NCBI GenBank assembly: GCA_026168455.1
Contig: CM047425.1
Location: 93,065,580 to 93,129,579, forward strand
DNA from: Theocolax elegans
Lineage: Eukaryota; Arthropoda; Insecta; Hymenoptera; Cerocephalidae
Length of the DNA: 64,000 bases
Direction: 5' to 3'
Positions 1-13,500 of the stretch are shown one piece after another. A program made the translations under genes and the position numbers. The notes beneath the pieces were generated by a model. The model saw only the letters and a list, made by a program, of their open reading frames with translations, was not told where the DNA came from and made no database searches. The first letter of the stretch is position 1. Each line of letters starts with the position of its first letter.

Positions 1-917
1 GAAACAATCAACCGATTTTCAAGTATAGACTTGCAATGTCATAAGCACTTTAACATTGGAAACTTTATATGGATACAGAGCTTTCCGATTGAACGCCACG
101 TGTATATAGGAAAAACATAGATATAGAAACAAATGTACGTATAGAAAAGAACCGGCGGGGCCAGGCATTTAACGTTTCAAGTTACTCGGAATAGTGCAGC
201 TAAATTTGTAATTCTTAAATAATCCGAAATTTCACTATATTAGACTATTGTTCATTTCAAACACGTAACTATATTTAATAATATTCTTAGTTTTCGACGA
301 AACAGCTACTAAGGTATGTCATAAATATACTCGATTACATATGTTATTCACATAAGAATATAAATATAAAACTACACATAATCCTAAAATCTAAAATATC
401 AACATCTTGCGCTCCATACGCAATCATCTACTGAATACAAAACAGCTTTTTGTATTAAAAGCATTAATCAAAATTTGTATTGCGTTAAGTCTAAGAAAAA
501 TTGTATTATAATAGATTTACTAATATTGAATAAACAATTGACACTTGATTAATTCGTGAAAATTTGTAACGTAAAGGTAAAAGTTTAAAAAGATTGAAAA
601 TACGACTTCAAAAGGTTATGTACCGACTAAAGAGAATCTGCTTGAAAGTTAGTGAAGTGCAAACTTATGTTAATATATGCAACCGTAAAGTACAAAGCGT
701 AATCATAATTTCAATCAAGTAATATTAAAATCGCTGTGGTTTCTTACAACAATTTCGTAAATTTTAGATTATTCACTTATGTATTGATGATAAATTACCT
801 TTAAAATTCTTTAGAACGAGTAATCTTAAATTTGAAGCTGAATTGTATACTACGATAAGAAAATTTGCTATAAAATCCATTGGTTGGTAAAGCACAATAA
901 ACGAAAATTCGTTTGCG

Positions 918-948
918 AGAAGAGATAGAGATAGAGATAGAGATAGAG
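918..948. repeat. Hexanucleotide microsatellite (AGAGAT)n
   Basis: About five tandem copies of a 6-bp purine-rich unit (gatagagatagagatag). It is a simple repeat with no sign of function. Confidence 0.9.
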
Positions 949-3900
949 CGATGCCACGAATCCCGATCTTGCTAAAGGCGTTGCTGGGAAATATTAATAG
1001 CATTAATATCGTGGCCTCGCACGTTCCTGATGAGTCGAAATTTGCAGGCGCACCTCCACTACCTTCTCCTCTCCGAGAGAGTTTCTCCTTTCCCTCTTGC
1101 ATAGGAGAATTAGTTCTGCGTAGTTTAATCCGCCCTCATCTTTGGTCTCTCTTGCTCCTTTGGATGAAATAAAGCATCTCTCATCCTTTTCTCGGTATAA
1201 GCTGACGTTCGGCGCGCTTACGCGTCAAAGTTCTCGTGCGGCTAGGTTGAAGCGCATAGTTATTACTCTCTTAGAAAGCTCCGAGGTAGAGGCGAACCGA
1301 GAAGCGTCCAGGGTGCTTTTATACACCCCGAAAGTGTGTCTGCAGAGACGGTGCTGTCTTTGTACTCGAGCGCCAACGTCTCGTTTCGGACGTGATTTGC
1401 CCTTCGTACCTCTTTCTCTCATGGTTTTGTAACGCGAGATGTCGGTGGTAAAGGAGCTTGAATCTAAGTACAAGCAATACGCAAGATGAGCTCGAGTCTA
1501 AGACTTTCCTCTTTTCATTTATTATACTACCTGCCGGGATAGTTGCAAATAACCTGTCGAAGAAGAATCTTGGCTACTCCCTTACTTTTAATGTTCAAAT
1601 TGAACATAAATAGTATTTAAAAGTTTTAAAGTAACATAATTTCTATACAATCTCTAGTTAATTTGATTTTTTATCGCCTCGTTATATCTTAATTACAATC
1701 TACAAATCACTTTACAATCAGTATTATTCTAAAGTACTGGACTACTTGAATTTGTAATCATTACTACTACTTTATGTTAAATCTTATTTAATCAGAACTC
1801 AATTGATCTCTACCTTTACTACATTGTAAATAGTTAATCAGACGTTACTTTACTTTTCTGATTTACAACTTAACTTTTTAATTTGGTTAGCACAACTTTT
1901 ATTTAATTTTCTTAATGTTTTCAAATATGAGCATATACGAGGTGCAAAGTAAACGATTATAGTTTTGTTTTAATTACAGAAAATTACATTGTTAAAATAA
2001 AAAAATTACATTGCGTGCATGTCCGACAAATCTAAAGTTACTACGTTTTTTACATGCTTTCATGCATGACCGAAATTGTCCTGCTTTCATTTGATTTGAC
2101 CAACGGAAGAGCCGAGCAAGTAGAGGGACAAGTAGAGGAAACTATTTGGGTACTTTGTGAGAAGATAGATTACTTTTAAGCGGAGTTTGTAGAATTTTCA
2201 AATAAGAGTTTTTGAAGCTTTTTACATACACAATTTGCTTCTTTGACTAAAGTAGGATTTTAAACTTGAATGTTCTCTTTTGATTTAAAGTTTATACAAA
2301 ATCGTTAATAACGTTAATTTTATTTTTTTATTCTATATTAGTTTAAACACATTTATATTTATAAAACTTTAATTATTTTCTTCAAGTGGTAATTTCATTT
2401 TCTATTTATTATCGATTAGAAAAACTAAATTTAGAGGAATCATGTAACAATGAAATAGGATTTAAATAAAAAGTCGGAAATAAGGTGAAACTCAGGAAAT
2501 AAAAACGAAAAGAGTAGCTAATTGAATCCAGGAGGTTTTGTAATTCGAAGGAATTACATACGAACCACGTATTCCGATTGGGTCGGACCGTACGTCTCGT
2601 GTGTCTGAGATATCCTCGGTTATCTCAACGTCTGAATCGCTGTAATCACCCTCTTGCCTATCTCTCTGTCTCTCGAAAACCCCAAGCGCGTACGGACGCA
2701 CGCGGCATGAATTATTATAGAGTAAGCCCTGGGTCGATGAACTGGACACATACTGAGCGCCGCAAGCTCGAGTTTCCTTCACCCCCCAGTTTTGGAGTCT
2801 CAAGCCTCAACATTTGTACGTCGCACGAGACGCGCGGCATCGTTCTACTTTGCAACTCGTCCGAGTCACAAAGCTCTAGGTTCTTGCTTCCTAAAGAAGC
2901 GTTAGAGGAAAAAAAGTAAGAGAAAGTAATAAAAAAGAAAGAGAGGAGAAAGAGAAGAATTGTAGAATAAAGACCATAGACATTGGGCAAAAAGCTGTGT
3001 ATACGCGTGCATACAGTAGCGCGCTTCCGAGGAAATAATTCACGTTCCCCTTTGTTTCAATTGCTGGAAGGAGGAACGGAGGCCCCATTAAGCGATGCTC
3101 CCTAATTTGCATACGAGGCCAGAGGGAGACCCAGGGTACGCGACTTTGAACATTAGAGTGATGGGGTAGAGTGGTAAAAGAGCCCAGACGGAAAAGTAAC
3201 GAGACACGTAGAAGACTTAGTCAGAATATGCCATTGGGTTGCTAAGGTACGACTTGTCGCTCGACGTCTCTCTTTTCTAAGAATCGCTTCTAATTTTAAT
3301 TAAAGATTAAGAATACATTGATACACCTGGTTAATATTTGAAATTAGTTACTCTATTTACTTATTCATAGGAATCCCAATGTATATAAAGTTGTATCTTT
3401 TAATGTAGTGAAATTATCTGTTTGTACATTAAAAGGAATATATGCATGTACTTTCGTCTACATTATTTTAATTAGTTTAAATCTTTACAAAACTATTGAA
3501 TTAAAAGTTATTATAAATGTGTAATCATTTACCTTTAAAAATACAGTATTTAAATCTTTCAATAATATTATTAAACAATAGCATGTAAACAGATTGAAAA
3601 GAGCATTTTTACTAGATGAAACGTAAATCACATAGTAAATACCATTCGATTTTGATTGTTTCAATATATGTAAAAATCAAAGGTAGTATCTCACGTAATC
3701 TTATATGTGCACTTGCCAACTGTATTATTCATAAATAGCAGAGAGTATAGAATGAGGAACAGTAATACCGGGTGCCAGAAGACAGCGAGAGAAAAATATT
3801 GCTCGCATCCGGATTTAAAGAGCGGTGGTTATCGATTATGCATTAGGCTGAAAGATGAATGGGGAGACAAATGTCTTCTTCCGGCCTTTCTTCTTCAATA

Positions 3901-4669
3901 CCTTTTTGTTTGTTCGAAGGAGAGCGAGAGGCTGAACAACATATAAATCATGAAGAAGCAGTTTCTTTACTCTTTTGGCTGAAGACCGGACGATTTCCTC
4001 ATATATACATTATTTTTCTTGTTATGAAAATTACAAAATCTTGTGCTTGAGAAATATTTTTTTACTCTTTGAACTGCCTGTAAGATGAATTCTATGTGGG
4101 TATTTTCCTCTTGAGAATCTCGATGTGCTTCGTTTTTGTCATGATATAATTCATACGCACCGCTGCAGATAAAATGTAATTCCACAGAAATTCGGTATAT
4201 TTAGTGTTCTCGTATTGTTTTTATGTATAAGAGTACATTTTATGTAGGTCTTAACAGATGAGTAATTACGCTTAATTGAGTAGTCTCATTGATAAACTAT
4301 CAGACTAAATTTCCGCTACGTGCGTTATGAAGTTTTACTTTTGAAAATTAAAAAAGTCCGAAATCCTATTTTAAAAATCCGCATCGTAAACCTATTTATT
4401 AGGACAATTTCACGATACATTTAAAGTAAGTCGACGCGGCAAATCCATTCTCCTTTTTTCTGTAGTACAAAGTTTAAGCTTATTTTCGTTGCGCGGCTCA
4501 GAGGAAAAACCGGGTAAGAAAGAGAAAGAGCTCGAAATAAGATCGATGATACAAGTAGGTGCTCGCACACGACCCACCCCACATTTCCGTTGCAATCGCG
4601 AAACTCTGATGGCGCTCTGAACCCCGGTGGGTACTGTATACTCAGGATTTTCTTTTCATGACGACTGCC

Positions 4670-4700
<31 letters not shown>

Positions 4701-4722
4701 GTACACGTACACGTATACGTAG
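4670..4722. repeat. (CA)n / (CGTACA)n microsatellite
   Basis: A GC run passes into about eleven CA dinucleotides and then into cgtaca-type hexamers. This alternating purine-pyrimidine tract has Z-DNA-forming character and lies in the 4430-5060 GC-rich island. Confidence 0.9.
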
Positions 4723-5648
4723 ATGCGATCGTCTATAGACACTAGAAAGATCGAGAGTTACGGGTGACGGGAAAACGCTTAGTGAAACGTCATCGGTTCC
4801 AACCCATTTTACCTTCCCCTCTTATCGGTGGGACACTGGTTTTAGAGTGGTTGGGCGGGCACAAGGAGACCGGGCTTTCCTATCAACCCGATCGGAATCA
4901 TACCGGCGAGGCCCCTCACTTTCTTAGCCCAATTAACGAGCGAGATTGACCTAAATCACACTTTTCGAAACTCCCCAAGGTATCGGCGCGACTGTTAACA
5001 AAGTTAGTACAGTGCCACCAAGTTGGAAGGTCAATTAGTTAGTGTCTTTGAGAAGTAGTCGGAAGAGCTAGACCATTTTACTATATCGTCCTGTTAATTC
5101 ACGAACCTCTTACTTTATCGATTGATGGGTTTCCTTTCTCACTAAATTCCCGGAGAACTTTTTAATTGCAGAGATAGCCGTGTCCTTATACGACTATCAT
5201 CTTCTTCTAGGACAATGAAAATTTGTTAATCTTATTAATGAAACTTTTCGCGATGTGCTTTATTCCTCTTTTCAAACAGTTTCCCTTATGAAATTAGGAT
5301 TATGCAGTTACTGACAATTTTCGTCCTTTCAACATTTTTTATTTTGTAGATTGCGTAACATTTTTAATTTCCAAAATAATAAATCAATAATTTTTAGAAC
5401 AGTATAAAATTTCTAAATTAAATTATGAATATTTGATGAATTCAAGTAGCGTTTTATATAATTACGTGTCATTGTATCATATTATATTATAATTTAGATA
5501 ATTACAAGCATAATGTCCATTGAATAATATGCATGAAAATTTTATTGACCTAGATTTTCTTTATTTTTTTAAAGATTAATAGTTGCAGAAGTTGCAGTCG
5601 GTTCAATTTTAGACAGTTTGGATACGAAAGATATACTACAATATTACG

Positions 5649-5680
5649 TGACGTCAGGATCGTCGACAATCCTGACGTCA
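5649..5680. promoter_or_regulatory. Perfect 12-bp inverted repeat with two CRE octamers
   Basis: Two 12-bp arms (TGACGTCAGGAT and its exact reverse complement) flank an 8-bp spacer. Each arm contains the full palindromic cAMP-response element TGACGTCA, the CREB/ATF bZIP site. The surrounding DNA is AT-rich, so the motif stands out. It could be a paired bZIP site or a small hairpin. No adjacent transcription unit is identified, so a regulatory role is inferred only. Confidence 0.45.
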
Positions 5681-6297
5681 TACGAATATTTTACACGCTC
5701 TGTGACACCTTTTATTTGCATTTAAACCATAAAAAAGAAAATAAACCTGCGTGATTAAATTTTTTCATATTTTACGAGTCGATGGAATAGATATAAAACG
5801 TAGATTATTATAAACATGAATTAAGTAGTGTAAAATTCTAATACGCTAAATGTCAAACACTTGCAGTTTACTCAGTTAGTAATGTTTAATCACACGAATA
5901 ATAAAAATATTGACTATTTTGAAGAAAATATAAAATTGCTGAGCATCCTTCTTTCGTTGACCACGTAAATAAAAAGAATGACCAAAATTTTCGAGGCAGT
6001 GGTAAGTCTTAAAAGACGTATAGTCTACAAAAGTTTGGAACTTGAAAGTATTACGCCATGTATCCTCAAAGTTAAAAAGTTAAAGAAACAATAGGAAATA
6101 CATATCCGCAGCTCACGAAAAGCTTTTACTTTCGAAGGATTTTTAGATAGACCTTAACTCCTTCGCGAGTGTAAAAAAGAAGAAGTGAACACAGACGCCG
6201 CTTATCAAACATCCAATCAACCGATAATTTCTCTTATCGGTTCTCCTTTCCCGGTTAAACGAGCCAAAAAGGTTAGGGTTGACCGATACGTGGTTAG

Positions 6298-6345
6298 GTG
6301 TGCACCCACCCACACACCCACACACACACATAGGTATAGATATAC
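6298..6345. repeat. (CA)-rich simple repeat
   Basis: Imperfect CACACC/CACACA repeats inside the 6140-6990 GC-rich island. They account for the Pro-Thr-His repeats seen if the stretch is translated. Confidence 0.8.
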
Positions 6346-9300
6346 GAAGCAGGTCGAGTATTCCAAGTCCGTGTCGAGCTCCAAGAACCATAACATTTGC
6401 GGTCCGTTAAATCGCAAGCCGCGCAAGATACTTCTTTCGGAATTGTGTCTCTGGTATACACATAGTTGTATACGTGTGAACTCTGGTATCCATGTGTGCG
6501 GCGTTGACGCACCACCGCCGGTTTTCGGAGTCAAGAATGCGCTATCGATCGGCGCCTTCCGCCGAACTAGGCCACTTCCACTGTGTACGCTTCGGAGCTT
6601 CTCCCCACTGCCACCCCCGCGTGAACTTCCTCTTTCTCGGTCATACGCACACATATGCGCAACCTCGCTCGTTCCATTCATCTGGTCGCGCTCTTTTAAG
6701 AGTACACGACGGAGGGCTACTCTCACGTTCCTTCGAACTGTCTAATTGTATCGGGTTTAAACCCCGTGTATTCTTGTTGTACACGCACGAATACACCACT
6801 TCGAAATTGGGACGGTGATGTCTGCTTACGGGCGTATATAGAACGTGTACCACGTTGTGAAAAAGTGTACAGTTGACCTTATTACAATCGTGCGCGAGCT
6901 TTAACAGCTGCAATTTGTCCTCGTTGCAATTTACAATTTGTTAAAGTCATCGTTGTTCGCTTCTCCGGCACTCGTGAAATATTGACCCTTACACATATTT
7001 AATAACTTCACATTTTATTTTATTAATATTATCCGGTATTAATCAATCCGCAATTTTGCATCAATTTTTTCATCAATTTTGTTAACGTAACGTACGCTCG
7101 CTATACGTAATATTATTTCAATTTTTAAAATATAATTTTATTAACTTAATATTTCAATTGATTTGCCCGTAAAAATGTATTATCAAATTTTTGCACTTGT
7201 GATCACTTGGTACAGTTGAATTATATCTATACGCGAATCCACGAATGTACCGCGAATACACGAATGTGTGATATTATTATATATATATAAAATAATCCGA
7301 AACTTATGAGACTAATTCTGCACATATGCTATTCGCAGCACTTTCTCAATGTCTACGTATATTCAAGCGAAGTAATTTAAATATTTACATAGCATTACTA
7401 AGGCCAACCTAAAGTCATTTGACACTGTAATTAGTAATTATAGAATAATTTGCGGTTATATGAAAATGGTTGTATACACAAAAAATTTGAAATACTCAAC
7501 TAAATAATTTTAAAATTTAAGGAGTCAGCATGCATAAGATATAGATTAAGGTATATAATGTACCTGTACAAAGGTTAAAATTATTGTAAAAAGAAACAAT
7601 AAACTTTAATAATATTGCTTTGTAAGTATTAAAGGTACATATGATTCGTTAGACATAACTCAGCAGTATAATTATTAATATTTCTTTAATATATCGTTAA
7701 CATTACGTACATGTATTACATGTATATACAAATTTCTATTATTCCTTTCAAATAGGTAGCTCATACTCTAAAATCCCACAAACATACAGTAATGTATAAA
7801 GCAAAGCTTACATAAGTATTTCAAATATCTAATATTTCAATTAGATGTTATTTTCTTTAAAAGCTTAATTTATTTGTTAAGCTGTATATTTATATGTATT
7901 TATACAAGTTGATATTGAATGTTTCACATTCATAGATCTGATCCTCTTTATCCATTTTCTGTCTCGATATATTGCAAGAATTCTACGTATACCTAAAACA
8001 CTTAGGTGGATTTTGGAATATTCTGGTTGAAGATGAAATTGTTGTAAAGTTTGAATCTTTCCATGCAGTAGCACACATCCTCTTTGCATCCTCTGAATAT
8101 TTGAAATGCGAGTATTCAAGAGATATACGAATTAGTCGAAAACGTCTCGGATTTATTGAATGATTTAGTTTAACGACGATATCAAACATTGTTTTATTAG
8201 CTGTATTAATAGCAATGATGCGATTATTCTATTTGCCGTATGGATTACAGCTAATTTTGTTTATTATATTTGAGTGCGATATTTAATTAATATATTTAAA
8301 CATATAAGGTAAAATCATTATTAAAAATTCAATGATTTTTTTTCTTTTTAAAATTCGCTTTGAAACTAGCGTACTTTAAAACATTATGATAATGAAACTC
8401 AGATACTGGAGCATTCTATGCGAGATCAGCTATATGTACTAATACTTTTTATCTTGATAGGATTAATGTAATAAAAATTTAATAATATATTTGATTATTC
8501 ATTTAAATGAAATTGCATTCTTTTAATAAAATGTAACGCGAGTAGCATAATATAAATGCTATTTCAAAATTTTATTTGAACGAATAATACGATATACGAA
8601 GATATATACACGTATGATGTCGCAAAACTAAAGTGAATATAACCATCAAATTTAATAATGTAATATTCAGCCGACTGCAATTAGATTAAACCATTTTATT
8701 TTTTTTATGAATTAATAAAATATTATATGTTACTATTTTATTAAAATTTTAGAAATTATATATATGCGTGCGCGCGTGCACTATTTTAGATAAGGTTAAA
8801 TCTTTATGTAGATAAATTTGATACTAAAAGAGATTTATCACACTGTCTCTAACAATGTATAAAATAAAGAATAAGTGTTTATTTCTTTATTTTTGCAGTA
8901 CATTATACTTACTTGTATATTATTAGTGTGGCAATAATTTCATAAATATGATGTGGAAAGTTATGACGATTCTATCAAAAGGTAGATATATTAAAGAGTT
9001 CACAGTTGTATGCATATTTATGCAATGAAGAATGCACCGTCTGAGCAATTACTAGCTAGGAAAATTTGTGGAATTCTCAAGAGCTCTAGATGATTGTTAA
9101 GTCAACTGGTAAATTGTGTCAAAGAGCGCACAATTTTCTTCTTCGTCTCGCTGCGGTATCATTTAGAAAACGTGATTTTCAACGCATACTTAAAGGATCA
9201 TGCATGAATTCACGATGCTCTTATCTTTTGCACCCGTGCACTTATATAGATCCACGGGACCGAGAAATTTTGCTCAAAGTTAATCACTAGTGGATCTCAA

Positions 9301-10180
9301 TATTTCACATTGTAATTTTACCCTTCACGACATTCCCTCGTTAGTAATAGAAATTACTAAATTATTAAATTATTAGAAAATATTAAACGATAGTATTTTG
9401 AATTTAATGTGCTTTCACATTGAAAGTAAAATGTTTACTCCAAATGTTATTATTCAAACAATATTATTATATTATTATTGTTTTAATAAAACAGAGCGAA
9501 TATCATGGATAAACACAAATGATACAATTCAATTCTAAAATAACTGTGAGTATACTATTAACATATTACAAAATTTACCATAGTCATTATGGTTAAATAA
9601 TTGAAATAGAAGAATTATATACAATACAAATAGAGTGTAAAACTAAAAGTAATTTACATACTTGCTTGTCATGTGTGTATATATATATATGTGCCAGCAG
9701 GCGGAAAACGACAGTGTCATAATCGTTTCACTTAATCTTCCTAGAATTACTTCAATTTATACAACGCTTTTCTTCTTTTACGATTTTTGAGCAACAACGA
9801 ATGCGATCCTATGGTCGCTTATTTTCTTTTTCTTCAATGCATTTGCCATGGGTTTATGTGTTGTAAGTATCGCTGGTTGATTTACGCATGTCCTTTTATA
9901 GGTTTAATACCGTTGCGAAATGGCCCTATCAGAGAGAACAAAATTAATATCACAAAATTGTCACTTATTGTTAATAAAACACATTTTACCTAGTAAATCA
10001 TTAACTTATATAGTAGGCGTAAATATTACTCGGGTTGTTTGTTTCAATGGAATTGTGATAATAATTTATACATTTAATTAAATTTAAAATAAGGATTCTT
10101 TCCTTTTTCCATACAATCGCGCGTTATTATTATACGTTTAATTAAATAGAATTACTATATACATTTTAATTTATTAACTT

Positions 10181-10445
10181 TACTCTCTAAAAATGAATTA
10201 GTGAATATTCACTAACTAATTAGTGAATAATTACTAATTCAAATAGTTATAAGTAGGTCACTAATGTTTAGTGAATTGCCACTAATTCAAATAGTGGAAT
10301 ATGCACTAATTCAATTAGTAGAAAATGCACTATAGCAATTAGTGAATAATCACTATTTCAAATAGCGGATTCTAATGCCTTATTCCCTGCATTAATCCAC
10401 TAATCCAATTAGTGAAAAAATTCACTAAAGTAATTGGTTTAACAA
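10181..10445. repeat. Left terminal and subterminal palindrome array of the element
   Basis: After the TACTCTCTAAAAAT end come roughly a dozen copies, many degenerate, of gaattagtgaa / ttcactaatt and variants such as aattcaaatagt, spaced at 10-30 bp. Most are half-sites or full palindromes of ACTAATTNNATTAGT type. It mirrors the array at the right end and probably serves as the transposase-binding region (inference). Confidence 0.8.
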
Positions 10446-10552
10446 AGGTTTAAAAACTTTAAAAATCTCAAAAATATGGATATATTTTTTATTTATTATT
10501 TGTTATAATATTTATACATATATAATACACTATATAATTATGCTAAACTAAA

Positions 10553-13500
10553 TTATAAAGAAATATTTGAAAGATTGATGTGCAATGATGTAACTAAACC
10601 TCCTGCCTTATCAGAAATTTTATATATAAATGATTCCAAAAACATGAAAAAATTTTTCAAATGCAGAGGGTACTCCAAATTAAAAACAAAGTACAATTTG
10701 AAGAGCAAATCACAGGCTGTGATAACTGTCGAATGATCTTGTCTGTGAATTAAGATACCATCAATTACAATAAAAAAATGTAGATTTTCTGCATTCGATG
10801 AACAAATTAGGTAAGGTTGGATGTTGCTATTGTACAGTTCTCTGTTCTTTTGTACATAAGCTTCTAACTCTGTACCATCCTGCAAAAGTGAATATATTTA
10901 ATAACCATATACGGATACCTCTTAAGAAAAAAATTGCATACTACTGTAACTATACTCACAGGTACTATGTCGATGAGCGGTTGGTTTGACCTCTTTTTTT
11001 TGGCTTTACCTTTCCCAACATTGATGGTTGGTAGAAGATCGATTAAAAACAACAAAGCCCTGATTTCTACTAAAATAAAATAAATATTAAATATTAGTTA
11101 TTAATCAATTTGTAAATTAATTTTTTTATAGATTGAAGGTACTATTGTTAATATCTTCGTGCTTAGCGCAGAGGTGCGACTTGAACGAATTGACGTATTT
11201 CAAAATACGTGGAATATAAAAAGTAGTAAATTTTGATATAAAATTATCCCCGCAACTAGGAAACATTTCTTCGAATTCATTATCTATCTGTAATATTAAA
11301 AAGGGGAAGTTCACTTTAAAAAACTTGTGTTATAAATATAACAAACGAATTACCCAATAAGTAATAACTTTACCATTTGACCGCCATAGTCGATAAGACG
11401 TGGAAATAGCTCGATGATTTCAGTGACTGTCGGATGTTTATTTAGTATCCAATTTCGTCTGTTTAAGAAAGTCTTACGAAGATTCGTTGCAATGTTTTTT
11501 TTATTCGCTGAATTCCCAACCTTATACTTCATCCAAGATACCTATATAAATAAAACAAATTAGTTTGTTATTTTATTACACTATGATATTATATAATTTA
11601 CTTTTTCTTCGTAATCTTCGGAAGATAACATAGATTCATTAGATTGGTCCATACTTTCATCAACTGCTTTACTTGCAGTTTTATTGTACTTTTTGTCAGA
11701 AATGGGAAGTTTAGTACGTAAAGTAACAAGACGCCATTGCAGAAAACCTTGTTTACTTCGAGGATCAAAAAAGTATTCCTGTAAATTAAAAAATATATTA
11801 AAAACAAATTAATTTTAATAATTAATTAAGGTATTTTGTAATTAATTTTAATACTCACATAACCTACAGATTTCCCTTCACAATTCTTTAATTGTGGAAA
11901 TTCTGAGACTATTGCTTTAGCAAGAGCAATTTTGGATTCATTAGGAGGATAGCTATGAAAGTTTTAAACTAATTAAAATAATTTAAATAAAAATTTGATG
12001 TTTTCAAATAAATATTGTAAGTTGCTTACCAATTACCATGAACTTGAACTAATTCAGAAACTAGAATCCTCACTAAGGCACGTCTATCTGACTCCGAAAG
12101 TATACCTCCCATTACTGTAAACAAACGTTTGCCTTGTTTATGTTGGAGTAGAGTCTCTTTTACTGTCTTGTACCGCTGAAAAAGATATTTATTTATTATC
12201 AGTTAATTAGTAAATTAAGAATCAGTTTATATAATATTGAAGGCAATCGTATAATAAAAATAAATTACTGAAAATTTAAGCGCTGTTGAATTGTCTTTTC
12301 GACATGACGAAGGTCCTGCAACGTCTTGCTTGAAAGAATCTTGATTTTTACTCTTCTTGCAAGGTGGCTCGGGCTCTTCTTCACTGGTTGAACTAGATTC
12401 TAGTTCCGTAGAAACATTTTCATTTGCTGGTTTGTCGGTAGGTCTAGTCGAAAAGATTTGGTCAGAATTGTCATAACGGCATGAAAGTTTTGCAACATTT
12501 TGCTTGCAAGTAGAAACTTCATTTATGTTACTCTTTTTATAAGGTGGTTGGGACTGATCTCTGGGCGAAATAGATTTTTCTTCGAAAGAAACATTTTTAT
12601 TCGGTTGGTTCGGAGGTTCAGTCCAGTGGCTTGGGCCATGTAATAAGTTAATATCGTCATATCTGAATACTTCTTGTTCTATTATATTTTCCAAGTTGCA
12701 GCCGAATTCTTTACTTAAACTTTCAAAGCTAGAAGAGCTCGTTGCCTCCATGTTAGGTTGTTCATTAATGAATGTAATTGTTCTCTGTACAGGCGGTAAA
12801 ATTGCCTTGTTCAAAATATTCTGATCTTCATTTGTATCGAATTGCAACCCTCCATCTGGTTGAACAGTATAAATGCCCAATGGTATCTAGAATTATATTT
12901 AAATAAATATTTAACTATACAAATGTTTTGTGAAATTTCAATATTAAGATAAGTATCTCCGCATTAAATAAACTTACATCTTTTTTAAACTTGTTTTGTA
13001 ATCTTACTAATGCTTTAGTCGGACCCATTTTTATTCTCATTTTTAATAAATCATCTTGTGATAATTCCATGAAACACTCGCCACTGATGCATTCGTCTGA
13101 AAAAGAACAATTATAGTTTGAAAGTGTATAATTAGTACAAGTATCTTTTACGTTTAACACTAAATTATTAACAGATACTATACTATCAGCGTGCAAGATT
13201 TTTGAGTTAGTATTGAAAAGTTAATGTGTAATTATTATATGTATTTATGGCTAAAGCAAATAGACAACACAACTATATTGAATTTATTCCAATTTGCAAA
13301 CTAATGCTTACCAAATAAATAACGTCATAGTATTATGTGCGGAAGACTGATGTATAGTCTATCTGATGTTGCTTTGTTCCAACAGCAAAATGTTTTATAA
13401 AATGGAAGAGTGGATATTTCAATAAACTTGTAGGCATTGCTATAGTCGACCAGTTGTATGCAATAAGCATGTACAGTTGTATCAAAAAATAGACTTTTGG

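Larger units (their letters stand above)
1..10180. other. Non-coding AT-rich region with GC-rich islands
   Basis: I see no exon that can be supported here. Open frames in this stretch (for example the overlapping 186- and 169-residue frames on opposite strands near 6185-6745) have no domain and no recognisable motif, and sit in GC-rich islands where stop codons are rare by chance. The islands are at about 2490-3260, 4430-5060 and 6140-6990, set in strongly AT-rich DNA. They could be promoters or enhancers of the PDZ-scaffold gene downstream or of a gene to the left, but nothing in the sequence decides this. Short simple repeats and a CRE-containing palindrome are listed separately. Confidence 0.6.

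Noticed and set aside
6185..6745. A 186-codon plus-strand frame overlapping a 169-codon minus-strand frame
   Set aside because: Both are driven by low stop density in a GC-rich island and by CA repeats. Neither has a domain, biased codon use or splice context.
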